Assembly (NCBI RefSeq): GCF_028009165.1
Contig: NC_079246.1
Location: forward strand, 1,054,001-1,118,000
DNA: 64,000 nucleotides
Direction of reading: 5' to 3'
DNA from: Akanthomyces muscarius
Lineage: Eukaryota > Ascomycota > Sordariomycetes > Hypocreales > Cordycipitaceae
Position numbers and translations under genes: made by a program
Shown here: positions 1 through 9,975 of the stretch, piece by piece
Numbering within the stretch: the stretch's first letter is position 1
Layout: the number at the start of each line of letters is the position of its first letter
The notes under the pieces: model-generated
What the model was told of the DNA's origin: nothing
Databases searched by the model: none
The model's input: the letters and a program-made list of their open reading frames with translations, nothing else

Positions 1-406
1 ATCCGTGAAGCGCACCACGCGGTCCGTCGCCGCGGCGGGGATCTTGCGGCTCTCGTCGGCCGCGACGTGCAGCTCGGCGACGCTGGCGCGCACGATGCCG
101 TCGCTCTTGACCGGCTGCTTGTTCTTGAGCGTGCAGTTTTGCACCTCGGACGCGGGAAAGTACAGGAACGGGTAGTAGTCGTGCTCCCAGACCAGCGAGC
201 CCTGGGTCGAGTCGACAATGACGGTGCGGTTGTAGATGACCCGGATGCGCCGCGTCGCGGGGATGACCTTGCGAGGGCCGTTTTGCAGCAGATGGCTCGC
301 GAGCTCGGCTAAGCTGTTTGAAGATGACGCACGTTGGGGTCAGCCTTTCACCTTGATCATATCGCGGGAATTTGTTCTTTCACCCCATCGCGCTGCAGAA
401 TTTCAT
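1..406 (-). CDS. DUF427 domain protein, N-terminal part, cut by window edge
   Basis: Two exons are visible. Exon 1 (406-384) reads MKFCSAMG. A 70-bp intron (383-314) starts GTGAAAG, has a GCTGACC branch site and ends CAAACAG. Exon 2 (313-1) stays open to the left edge, so about 112 residues are seen and the C-terminus is missing. The splice is phase 2 and joins a frame that otherwise has a stop just upstream and no start codon. The translated part contains RRIRVIYN, then VWEHDYYPFLYFP, then a Cys-containing strand. This is the pattern of the DUF427 fold, a small beta barrel of unknown biochemical role found in bacteria and fungi. Family assignment comes from motif recall; no function is claimed. 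Confidence 0.72.
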
Positions 407-1514
407 CCCGACAGGGCTGGTGTGCAGTTATGACGTAGGTAGGATGGGAAGCTATTTACTCTGTAGATCGAGACATGTTGAGTGCTTTTCTTGTTTCCGT
501 TGCACTGCTGGATCGTGGATCCTGGTAAAGGAAGTTAAAAAAAAAAACAGGGATGAAGAATTCGATTCTGGGGTTTATGAGAAATGTGAAAATCGCATGG
601 GAAATAGTGCTGAGGCTCCCATGCGGGATCTGCAACCCCCCGCATGGCCGGCCGGGGCTGCCTGTGACGCAACCGTGCCTTAGCGCTCGGCTTGCTTGCA
701 TCACATTCAGCGAATCTCCCGCTCTGAGCCTCAACAGTCACGGCGCAAAAGCTCCTGTCATGTCGTACGGCGTAGGTTTATTTTGATAACACCAATGTGG
801 CTTTGGGTGCACTCAGCGGCCATACCAACCCAACGGCACCCGGCACCTGTCATTAAGTAGCGGTGAAACATGACGTACATGGCTGTCTTTACACTGGCCG
901 AGCACTGCGAGTACGATGAAGCACGTGCTGGTTACGAGGCATCAATCTATTTCACCATGTGGGTAATCTTATTGACCAATCGTTTTTAGATTTTTCAGCT
1001 ACCGTTCCGGGTCAATCTCAAGAATTAGGCACACCGGCCGCAGCATTGATGAGCCACAATGCGCCGATCAGTGAGGCGGTGGACAGTTCCAACGAGGATC
1101 TACGAGGACAAACATTGTTCATTTATAGCAATGCAACAAGAAGGTAGTGAAAAACGGCTCACCATGTATATATTGATTAGCTGCATGGTGCAGAGCTCAC
1201 CAATACCAGTCAGGTATTTGGAAACAAAGACTCGCGACCACGAGCACGTCTCCCGCCCAACAAGGTGGAATTGGACAGCTATCACCTGGATAAGCGTAAA
1301 AGGGAGCCAAAACAGCTTTTTTGCAGTTCTTTCAATACACGACTCTTTCTACATTTCGTCTCTTCTTCATTGGTCTGAGTCTCATTTATAATCATAACAG
1401 CCATGGCTACCGCGTTGTGCCATCCTGTCTCAATGCCAAGATCATCAAGAATAATTGTATCCTCCTCAACGCTATAAAGACATAATATTTTACAGTCCCT
1501 CAGGCGCCAGCCAC
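407..1514. other. Intergenic, no gene seen
   Basis: About 1.1 kb between two minus-strand genes. Only short, unconvincing reading frames occur on either strand. It should hold the promoter of the DUF427 gene next to 406 and the 3' UTR of the gene ending at 1515. Confidence 0.5.
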
Positions 1515-2892
1515 TCACGGCCCTCCAATAATCAAGTTCGGCTGCGCCCGCAACCGCGGCCGTCCATCTCTCGTCATCTGATTTTCCACCTCCATACCGA
1601 CCCTCCGCGCAAAGTTCTCATTGTCCGTCATGGCCACCGCCTCGGACCGCGACCCGAGGATGCTCGCCAGCTGCGCCGCCTTTTGCTTGGCCGGGCGCTC
1701 CATGAGCTCCGCGAGCTGCGGGTCGACCCTGCGCGAGAAGGCATCCGTGTAGAACTCGCCGTAGCGCAGCTCGGCGGAGCAAAACGGCAGTGGCACGAGC
1801 GACAGGATGCACAGGTCCGCCAGCGTCAGCGACGCAAACACGGACCACCCCAGCGGCCGGATCGTCACGGAGCCGTCCGGGTGCGTGTCGGACTGCGTCG
1901 CGGCGCTGTAGTCGGGCAGCGCCTCGGGGACGCTCGGCGCGGGGACGCTGTAGCTCGGCGGCGGGCGCGCGTGGATGGAGGCGAGCCGCTCGGGGGGCAC
2001 GAGGCCGCGGGCGTTGAACACGTCGGGCATGGAGCGGACGGACTCGGCGAGGGCGGCGTTTTCGCCCATGATGACCGCGAGGGAGGTGTCGATGGTGGCG
2101 CGGGCGCTCAAGGCCTCGGGGAGGGAGCTTCTGTAAGCGCTTGTAAGTCAGGCACTCACCAAAGACGGAGACCAGGGGAGTGACATACATTTGTAGAATA
2201 ACGAGGAGCTTGGACAGTAGATGCTCCACGCGCTCGATGCGCTCGCTCACGTTTAGAATCGCTGGCGCATGCTTGGGCACCACGTCCGATATCCGCGCCG
2301 CCGCGTCCGTCGCCTCACGCACAATCTCCACCAGCACGTTGCCTGCTTCCGAGACGGCCTCGGCCGCCTCGGCCAGAATGATTATGACGGCGTCGACCTC
2401 GATGAGCGCGGCGCGGTCGGCGTACGGCAGCGCTTGCGTCGTCTCGACGCGCCGCAGCCACTTGTACGCGAGCTGCGCCGTGAGCTTGAGCGACTTGGTC
2501 GTGCCGAGCAGCGTCTGCAGGCTGGCGGTGAGGGTGCGCGGCGCAAAGTTGATGTCCTGGATGTCGTGAAAGGTGTGGTGGGACGCGGCGATGAGGCCAA
2601 TGACGGCGGTCGCTACGGAGAGCGAGCGTTCGTCAACGGGGTCCAATTGTGGTGGTGGCGGTTGCTGCGGTTGGGCGGTGTCGGTCGCGGAACCATTCCA
2701 GGCCGACGAAGAACGTCGCCGCGAGGCTGAACTGTAGATGTCGGTGTCTTGGTGCGATTCAAAGACGAGACCGCCGGGAAGCACCTGGGCTACGCTGGGA
2801 GACTCGTCGGGAGGGTATGAGGAAGGCGATGGCGAGTTGGCGGAACGCCCGCGTATGGTCCGAATGAGCGCGTGCGCAACCGCGACGGCCAT
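1515..2892 (-). CDS. Protein with fungal STAND-type helical N-terminal domain, no NTPase
   Basis: Exon 1 is 2892-2189 and exon 2 is 2130-1515, giving 439 aa. The 58-bp intron (2188-2131) starts GTATGT, contains GCCTGAC and ends CTTACAG. Splicing joins KLLVILQ to ISSLPEALSARATID, whereas unspliced reading runs into low-quality sequence. Residues 1-80 are low complexity (Ser/Pro/Gln). A helical region follows with SVATAVIGLIAAS, a basic segment, and RAALIEVDAVIIILAEA. That spacing resembles the fungal N-terminal helical domain found on STAND/NACHT proteins (PF17111-like). No P-loop, NACHT, ankyrin or WD region follows, and the remaining half is unrecognised. It could be a stand-alone adaptor of fungal self/non-self recognition or a general scaffold. 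The family call is tentative. Confidence 0.68.
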
Positions 2893-4257
2893 GTTGGCCG
2901 TTGATGCGAATCTTGCTATGGATCGGGTATCCTAGGAAACAAGGATGCAGGCAAAAGCTACAGTTTAAGTGTATATTCAAATCAAACATATGTGGATATT
3001 GGGCTTAATGTATGGAGGATTGAGAAGGTGCTTGCAGCAGGCAGTCATATAGCATCGGCACGGGTGCGGGATGCGAACAACCGGGTTGCGCTGACTCCGC
3101 ACCCAGGCAGATGACTTGGGTAAAACGCCATCAAGCAATAGCTTCGCAGAAGCGCAAGACTACGTTAGCTCACAAATGGCTCAGGAACCTCGCGTACGCA
3201 GACAAAAAACGCCACGGGCGGTTTAACGTTACTGGTTCTAGGCCGGCCCGGCCAAGAGCTGAACGGCCCTATCTGCCTGGACAGCAAGGCTGCGACGTGA
3301 ACAGGGCAACAGAGACAGCGGGCAATGAAGTACAATGACGCTTTCCAGAAAGTTGAACAACATAAAAAACGGTGTTGGACGGGTACGTTCACCCGCTTCA
3401 GAGCTAATACTCAAGCTATTGGTCAAGCTGGGCAGCGGAAAGTGTGAGTAAGTCGTATGAATTGCGTAAAAGCCACGATCCGCCCCGACTCTGCGGGGAG
3501 TCACTAGCCTGGCTCCAGCGCGCACACCTTAATTTGATGTTCGCCTGCCTCGTCGGTCGCCAAGGGTCATCGCGGTGCCATTGCTCAGCCTGACGCTGCC
3601 CATCTCCGTCGAATTCCATGTTCCGCTCGCCTTCAGAGGTGTGCATCTGCGAAATACTGAATTTTGTTCTCCTGTGCATTTCTCTAGATAGCAGCCCTCA
3701 CACCAGCGCAAGACGACAGCGCAGCGCCCTGCAAGGGTACTTTACCCGCCTCCAAGTCGGTTTACTTACTACCTAAACTTACCCGAGCAAATCAGCATCG
3801 AGGTGGCGGCTTCGTGAATAGGTATTCTCCGCGGTCTTTCTACCAGAGACCGCGGAGCATGTACAAATTAGGACATCGAAGCTCTCATGCGGGTTTTGTA
3901 CGGGTTTGGGTCTGTTCGGCTGGATATCACAGACCATGAGGTACTGGCCCGGCGAGACAACTAGCCTGCACTGGGTGACTTGATCCTGGGTTTGGTACAC
4001 TCGCCTTGTCCATCAGAAGCCGTCCGAATTTACTTGGTAAAGACGGATTCCAGTCTCCTTTGAACTAGAAGATTTTACTCTTTGCGGTCTTAAGGTGCCG
4101 CTGCTGACTTACTCACAAAAACACCGCCGATCTACAATTTCCTCAGGACAGCGGTTTTGGGCCCGACCCTACAGCGGCGGATGGAATTAAAAATAGGACA
4201 GAAAATTAGCATTAAAGCGCGCCTACATCATACGCAGTAATTACACCTCTTTGCCGT
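2893..4257. other. Intergenic, no gene seen
   Basis: About 1.36 kb with only short overlapping frames on both strands. Nothing with coding character, no RNA gene and no clear repeat. Its right part is the 3' flank of the small gene ending at 4258. Confidence 0.45.
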
Positions 4258-4641
4258 CTAGGGATCCATTTTCTTGATCGTGGGCAAAGTCCACCATTCC
4301 TTGGCCCCAACCAAGCCCTCCTTGTCGAGCATCGCCGCCGCCGCCACGCACCAGTCCGTAATCTCCTCGTGCTTCTTCTTGTTCTCCTTGTCCTCGACGT
4401 ACGCTTGGCACAGTCTCCACGCCTCGTCAATGTCGTCCTTGCTCATGGTGCCGAGCAGCTTGGATCCAGCATACCGAGGATCCAGAAACGGGTTCGCCTT
4501 GATGTCCTGAATGACGTACCGAGGCTCCTCGCCCGTCCCAGAAAAGGAAAAGATGGAGCCGCCGCTATTTTCCTCGTACTGGACAAAGATGCTGACGCTT
4601 TCGTTCAAGAGGATGATTTGGAAGACTTGACACTCTTTCAT
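4258..4641 (-). CDS. Small uncharacterised protein, member of local paralogous family
   Basis: An uninterrupted 127-aa frame. The N-terminal half is beta-like (VFQIILLNESVSIFVQY), followed by a linker and a helical half with SKDDIDEAWRLCQAYV, ITDWCVAAAAMLDKEGL and WWTLP. The order strand pair, linker, a Lys/Arg-Asp-hydrophobic helix, then a Trp-containing helix ending in a Leu/Ile-Val/Ile pair matches the products at 8208, 8899 and 9976. The annotated ATG is the first in frame, but the frame is open about 40 codons upstream of it, so the N-terminus may be longer or lie on an unseen 5' exon. No signal peptide or membrane segment. Function unknown. Confidence 0.55.
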   Translation of the reverse strand: MKECQVFQIILLNESVSIFVQYEENSGGSIFSFSGTGEEPRYVIQDIKANPFLDPRYAGSKLLGTMSKDDIDEAWRLCQAYVEDKENKKKHEEITDWCVAAAAMLDKEGLVGAKEWWTLPTIKKMDP

Positions 4642-4754
4642 CTTGGAGGCGATGGCAATCAGTCGATGCGGTTTTGTGCTTGCGTCTCGTTGGCGCTGCC
4701 GAAAAGTTTGTCTTCGTCAGGTACCCGCACTGTATGGGCATCTTGGAATTGGAT

Positions 4755-5212
4755 TTAAAGCCTGATGACATCTGAGATTTTGGACGTGAGCTGGCCGTTG
4801 CACTGCATCACTGGCCTGTCCAGCATTGGCCCGTCAGTGATGGGAAGAGGTGCGCTGCTTGTACCACACAAAAAGCGTCGCCCGGTATGTCTCGGGCTGA
4901 TAGAGACCTCATCAAGCCCCAAATTGCAGCCCATCGCTACTTCTGGCAGACACATCACCGGCCTACCATTGGGAGTGATGCGGACACGGTCCGAGGTTGC
5001 TTCAAACCATACACTCACGTGAACACCAAGGACGTCCCGTTTCTGAACTGCAAGCTATAACGTAGCAATGTGTCTTCATCGCCGGGACAAGGTTGTCCTC
5101 CAGCCAAGGAAACTTTGAGCTCGCTGTTCACCTCAAAGATGCACTGTTTCCGCCCAAACGAGGAGTCGTCGAATGGTCTAGAGTGGTTATCAGGCTTCCG
5201 GGCGAGTACGCA
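4755..5212 (-). CDS. Putative spliced gene or decaying gene, unrecognised
   Basis: Two open stretches on the minus strand join cleanly. The upstream frame (5212-5019) contains FGRKQCIFEVNSEL and DEDTLLRYSLQFRNGTSLVF. It then meets GTGAGT at 5018, and a 56-bp candidate intron (5018-4963) ends in GGTAG. After splicing the frame continues as PVMCLPEVAMGCNLGLDEVS and stops at 4755. The composition is protein-like and beta-rich. I could not find a good start: the upstream frame is closed by TGA at 5213-5215 and contains no Met, so a further 5' exon or a frameshift is needed. A different frame (about 5319-5128) reads plausibly into the same place, which suggests either a second intron or an inactivating frameshift. 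No family recognised. Confidence 0.38.
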
Positions 5213-5215
5213 TCA

Positions 5216-5590
5216 GTGATTTCTGCACAAGTACTCCGAATTAGCCAACTTTTGGGCATTCTTGCACTGTTCTTGAACATATAATTGAACTGCAGTTCAG
5301 CTTCTGTGGACTTTTGCATAGAGTGGAAGCTCTGAGATACTGGGTGGCGGAGATTTCAGGTGCGCGTCGGCTCGGCAGTGTTCTTTTGATACTTATTTCG
5401 TTCTGCGTCTCACTACTTCGGTGAGCAAACAGGAAGCATCGCGCAATAGAACTTGATCATATGAATTAATTACTGTAGCAATGATTTAACAATAGTAATA
5501 CATAAACTAGCAATGCATTTTCACCTGTACAGGATGCACTAGCGCTGCTGGTGTTGACAATTGAAATAGGCCCCGCCAAGACACCGTCAT
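5216..5590. other. Intergenic, no firm gene
   Basis: Contains the possible 5' part of the gene at 4755-5212 and the 3' flank of the gene ending at 5591. AT-rich around 5455-5520. Nothing else supported. Confidence 0.35.
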
Positions 5591-6115
5591 TCAACATTTC
5601 AACAGAAAATCTGCGTAAAGCTCATCGATCTTGTTCGATGCCAAGGTCTTGAAGTAGCTCGCCTCCCATTGGCGACCTTCCTTTTCTCGAATATCCTTCT
5701 CGACGTCTTCTTTGCACATTTCGCCTTCTCTTCCCTTGCCTTTTCTGAGTGTTTCGTTGATCCTCGCATCAAACCAATCGTTCCAAGCAGCGGTAAACTT
5801 GTCCAAGTCGCTTGTCGAAAGGGCTATGATCTTTTGCAACGCCGAATTTGGAGTTTCGACTTGTGCTGCGTCGACGTAGCCGTAGAGTCCCGTGTCGACC
5901 ATGTCAACGGGGTCGTTGAGAAGCGGATTGTCACAGGCGTCCTGCCAGTCGGCGTACGTGAGTCCGCCGTAGATCCATTTCTGCACCGCGGCTTTGGCGT
6001 CGTTGCGCGCCCGACAGAAGACGAAGAGGGTTCTTGCGGACTCGGAAGGCTGATCTTTCTTCCTCAGGTACAGCCTGTAGGGGGGGCTAGTCCTTGATCG
6101 CGAGCGAGAGGCCAT
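5591..6115 (-). CDS. Small uncharacterised intracellular protein
   Basis: An intronless 174-aa frame starting MASRSRSRTSPPYRLYLRKK. The middle carries WIYGGLTYADWQDACDNPLL and VDTGLYGYVDAA, and a long charged helical C-terminal third follows (KGKGREGEMCKEDVEKDIRE, then WEASYFKTLASNKIDELYAD). No signal peptide or membrane segment. It lies inside the block of small orphan genes on the same strand as the 4258 gene, but I see no convincing match to the four-member family; at most it shares the size and a charged helical C-terminus. Function unknown. Confidence 0.55.
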   Translation of the reverse strand: MASRSRSRTSPPYRLYLRKKDQPSESARTLFVFCRARNDAKAAVQKWIYGGLTYADWQDACDNPLLNDPVDMVDTGLYGYVDAAQVETPNSALQKIIALSTSDLDKFTAAWNDWFDARINETLRKGKGREGEMCKEDVEKDIREKEGRQWEASYFKTLASNKIDELYADFLLKC

Positions 6116-8207
6116 TGCAGCTCGTTTGGGGTGGTGCCTTTTGATCTGGTGTATACAGCGGTAGTTTGCAGTTGGTATCTAGTGCCTTGGCTTACTGTCG
6201 CTATAACAGCTGACACTGTACATTCTCTGGGCGCCGAAATGTCTGGTGCGAGGTGTACTTATACGTGTCAAGAGACGCCTGCTCGTCCCAGGTGAGTCGG
6301 CTTTCTGTCAGTCCGCATGGGTCTTGTGTCACTCCTGTGCCCTTCCAGCGCCACTATGCTCTCAAAGATGGAACATGAGTAAAATAGTAAAAGAAATGAC
6401 CCCAAATGATTCAAGGAAAAGAGCAAGAAGAAAGGACGCAAGAGACAAAATGTAAAGGGAAAACTCGGGGCAGGAGATATGAATAAAATGGTCAAAGAAA
6501 AAAAGGGAGAGTTTATTACCGAGAGAATTTCCGCCTCTGTTTCGTTCGTTATCTTTTACTCTCTTGCTCAGTTTTTCTCTTGTTATCCGTATTTGTCTGC
6601 ATGTCCTTTCTTTGTTATTGCGCTAGGAAGCCGTAGTTTTACCAAGGCACTTTTAGCCGCCACCCCTCGTAGATAATGATTTATCTCGAGTTAGTACGTA
6701 CTTCTTTAGATGTTTGCTGAATCACTCCTTTTATGTGAATCAAGGTCCCCCGATGACGCTCTGTTTCCCGTCGCCTTGCCGCGTGACTTCCTCACGTGAA
6801 TGTATGCCCTCGCACACCCGTGTTGTGCACAGCGTGAAGTACGGGCAAGGTTCAGTGTCAATGAAAATACTTCGCCCGTGACGATTGATTCAACTGGTAA
6901 ATTTTCTGACAGTTTAAAACGCGCTCATGCCGTCAAGCCCTCAAACTAGGCGCTCAACTTAAAATAGCCAGCTGAGATCCACGCAGAACTGAACTGCCGT
7001 GCCTTGAACAGCGATCAACTATAGAAGTCTGCAGCCTCTAAGAGATGTTCCTGCGCTCATTCCTATTCCATTGCTGAAAGAATAAAACAAAGCCTCCAAA
7101 TATCGTCAATAAATCTTTTGAGGAGGTCTCCCGGTAGAAAGAGTGGAGGATCTACCTATGACCTAGGGGATCATCGCTGGCTGTGTGACCTTGTCTTCCG
7201 CCTATGCGATACGGCATGGACAGCAAAGAACAAAAATGTGATGGGATCCAAATGTATTGAGCCTTAATGGGTGGAAACAAGCGCCGGATGACTTTTTGTT
7301 AATGGAGCAACGGCCAACACGATAGCGCTCTGCTTGGGAAGCACACTTGGCAGTCCTAGCGATTAAACAGGTCATGGCAAGGGCAGACCACATCACTGCA
7401 TCGTTGTCTATAGCAATATCTCAAGCTGTAGTGCTACTGCGATTAATAGCCCTGGGTCTCTAATGGATGCCCAGCGTGTATGCATTCTGTGGCCTCATCA
7501 CAAAAGAACACAAAAAAACAAGTAATATGTGTATGGGACTGGTCTGTTTGGCTGTGACTCAATGTCGTAGGACATGACAAACAAATAGTATGGCGCAAAG
7601 CACAATTGTGTGACCCTTCTTTTCGTCTAGCTTATCTCAAACTCGTATTTCTGCTTTTGTTCTACAAGCGACCTGCAAATCAGTCTCCTGCCTCCATCAA
7701 TTTCGATATCCACTCGGCAAGGGCGTGGTCGCACAACAGCTCTGCATCACCCAGCGGGCGCGTATCCGCATTTTTTCAGTGCGAAGCTCATGTGGTTAAC
7801 CCGGTGCCTAGCTTTTGTTCAGAAAATTACGATGCGTAATGGCGCAAGAATGAAAGTGTTAGCAGGCCAGGGGTCATACCCACAAAGGTAATGGGCGGCT
7901 TGCCGCAGCTAGTGTAGCTTAGCAAGAAGTTACCCAACGTGAAAGCATATTATCAAAATATCGGGCGTGATTCTTTAGCATGGCCAGATGAGCCCGTTCA
8001 TGATATTATCCTCTCTTCACGAAACGTAGCATCAAAGGGACGGTTGCACCACTCAATCACAGTGTCGAGTAAAGGGTCTTCATAGGGAACTGTTCACCGC
8101 GGGTTGCTGGACACAATATAAAAACATGCCGATCGCTAGAACCGTGTCCTGGTTGTTTGGGCCTGTATACACATTGCAAGATACATACATGCCCTAATCA
8201 AGTCATT
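6116..8207. other. Intergenic, no gene seen
   Basis: About 2.1 kb between the minus-strand gene starting at 6115 and the plus-strand gene starting at 8208, so it should hold two divergent promoters. AT-rich in places (6360-6700, 7490-7600). Short frames at 6479-6676, 7202-7396 and 7606-7839 lack coding character. Confidence 0.45.
8117..8123 (+). promoter_or_regulatory. TATA box of the gene at 8208
   Basis: TATAAAA in the context ACAATATAAAAACATG, 91 bp upstream of the preferred ATG at 8208. The distance leaves room for a short 5' UTR and fits a fungal core promoter. Confidence 0.45.
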
Positions 8208-8585
8208 ATGGACAGTCCCAAGCGATTTGGTATGTGGTGTCGTCGCAAGGACGACTCATGGAGCGATTTTGAACTCATCATGGAATTCCCAGACGGGTCT
8301 CGAAGAATTTATACGTACAGTGTGACTGGTCCTACAAAAGAACTCATCCTTCACGAAGAGCCAATAGACCAGGACGAGCAACTCGATAGCGACACTAAGA
8401 AAATTGGACAAATGCGTAAGAAAGACGTCGACGAGGCCATCGCCATTCTCACACACTTTGAATATGCAGATAATGCAGCCAGTCCAACGCACTGGCTACA
8501 AGACGTCATCGATGAGTTGTGCGCCAGGATGCTGATTGGCTCAGAGGCAAGACTTTTGTTTCAGGGCATTCGAGAAGCATATTGA
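8208..8585 (+). CDS. Small uncharacterised protein, member of local paralogous family
   Basis: A 125-aa intronless frame from the ATG at 8208. An in-frame ATG at 8157 would add 17 residues (MGLYTHCKIHTCPNQVI), but the family member at 8899 begins at the equivalent of the downstream start, so I prefer it. The protein starts MDSPKRFGMWCRRKDD, then FELIMEFPDGSRRIYTYSV, an acidic linker, a helix KKDVDEAIAILTHFEYADNA, and ASPTHWLQDVIDELCARMLI. The closest relative in the window is the next gene: compare ASPTHWLQDVIDELCARMLI with SSPAEWLMSIINELYRRSVI. No signal peptide, so it probably acts inside the cell. Function unknown. Confidence 0.65.
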   Translation: MDSPKRFGMWCRRKDDSWSDFELIMEFPDGSRRIYTYSVTGPTKELILHEEPIDQDEQLDSDTKKIGQMRKKDVDEAIAILTHFEYADNAASPTHWLQDVIDELCARMLIGSEARLLFQGIREAY

Positions 8586-8898
8586 GTACTCGGTAGCTAG
8601 CTCCTGCCTGTCAAACAGAATGATTGGATCTTGTTCGAGACTGCGGGCCAACAGTATTACAACAGCAGCACACGGTATGTTTATTGAATGGCACGAATGG
8701 TATCACCAGTGGTTAGGACACACTGAATCATGGCATCTGCTACATCGTCTCACAATAACATTGCCATTTAGTCACTCTCCAACTTGGTCGAAGTTCATCC
8801 TCGGCACGAGGATCATTCGAAGCTCGCTTTATCCAGCGTAGACGCCGCAGACTCTCCGAACCCTTCCGAGGTGCTGTCCCAACCGCCGCCAATGCAAC

Positions 8899-9351
8899 AT
8901 GTCCTACAATTTCTGGTGCACTATCCCCGACAAAACCCAAGTGCACCTCATTATTGAGCTTGAGGACGGAAGGAATAGGCGGTATAGATACCTCAAGGAT
9001 GAAGTGACAGGCAATTTTACCCTTCTCTTTGAATTGAACAACAAGTCCCCAACTCGCAGCATCAGGGCCGCGACTGTGACCAGGGCAGAACTCGAAATTG
9101 TGCAAGAAGTCTGCGAGAACGTTTCATTCGCCACCGGGGCTAGCTCGCCGGCGGAGTGGCTGATGAGCATCATCAATGAGCTCTACAGAAGAAGTGTCAT
9201 AGATGAGACAGTGCTGCGATCTTTGCACCTTCATTTGATCGGGACTGAGTACGGTGCTAGTAGTGCATTCCACACCGACCGTGGAGAAGAAGCTGACGAT
9301 CGCGAATACGACCTTGATTTATTGAGGGCGAATATGGAACAGGCGTTGTAA
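8899..9351 (+). CDS. Small uncharacterised protein, member of local paralogous family
   Basis: A 150-aa intronless frame starting MSYNFWCTIPDKTQVHLIIE. The beta part reads LEDGRNRRYRYLKDEVTGNF, followed by TRAELEIVQEVCENVSFATG, then the family helix SSPAEWLMSIINELYRRSVI, and an acidic tail rich in Asp and Glu. It lies in tandem with the gene at 8208 on the same strand, 313 bp downstream, which suggests an old tandem duplication that has since diverged strongly. No signal peptide or membrane helix. No known family recognised. Confidence 0.65.
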   Translation: MSYNFWCTIPDKTQVHLIIELEDGRNRRYRYLKDEVTGNFTLLFELNNKSPTRSIRAATVTRAELEIVQEVCENVSFATGASSPAEWLMSIINELYRRSVIDETVLRSLHLHLIGTEYGASSAFHTDRGEEADDREYDLDLLRANMEQAL

Positions 9352-9599
9352 AGTGCAGCTAGAGACAGGAGCTACTCCTGGGGTTTGTTGGTAAGATAGA
9401 GTGTCTGGCAGGACATTGGGATGAAAAATCATCATGGTTCGCGCTTTAAGTTGTCACATTTTTGCACAGGAGATAAAAGTATCAAGTATATTATTTCTTC
9501 TCACCCCGACGCCCCATCATATTTCCATTTTCCAAGTTTCGAGCAATATTTACCTTACCTGATTCGAACAAAAGAAAGACGGCGCTGGGCTCGGTCCCA
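9352..9599. other. Short intergenic stretch
   Basis: Lies between the plus-strand gene ending at 9351 and the relic described from 9600. A short plus-strand frame (9421-9615) has no coding character. Confidence 0.3.
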
Positions 9600-9975
9600 G
9601 CAGCGGCAGCCGTGAGAGTATCGTCATTCCTGAACTCAGAAACGAATACGTAAACGTTGTCAGTAGGGTTGTGCGAGTGTCGTCAGTCTCAATCTTAGAA
9701 ATGATTTTGTAGACATTGTCGTCAGGATCATTGGCGAGGCAAGCTCCTCTTCACGGAACTAGTCTTCGCTAGCCGCTCGCACCGGGACTCCAGCAATGGA
9801 GCGACGAGGAGGAGGATCGCTCTTTGAAGCTAGGTGCAGGTGGTCAGGCTGTCGTCTAAGCCGAGCTTGAGCTGCCTGTATTTCTGGAGGGTATGGGCTC
9901 TGGAGAAGTCGGACTGCAGGTCCGCGAGCGTGGACTGATGGTTTCTTTTCTGCTCAATTTTTCGGAGAACGAAAA
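9600..9975 (-). pseudogene. Possible coding relic with decayed 59-bp tandem duplication
   Basis: Minus-strand reading gives protein-like pieces in different frames, separated by stops. First comes a coiled-coil-like piece (KIEQKRNHQSTLADLQSDF, then LQKYRQLKLGLDDSLTTC). Next come two related pieces, PDDNVYKIISKIETDDT and PTDNVYVFVSEFRNDDT, which lie 59 bp apart and so in different frames. The last piece runs into FLLFES and a possible GTAAGG donor. The repeated DNA is 9617-9668 and 9676-9727, with 35 of 52 positions identical by my count. A period of 59 is not a multiple of three, so both copies cannot be read in one frame. This looks like a broken gene, but the evidence is only the character of the translation. 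Confidence 0.33.
9617..9734. repeat. Imperfect tandem duplication, 59-bp period
   Basis: Units 9617-9675 and 9676-9734 both begin AGT(A/G)TCGTCA and contain a TAGAAA or CAGAAA core. Most differences between the units are transitions, and about two thirds of the aligned positions agree. Confidence 0.5.
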
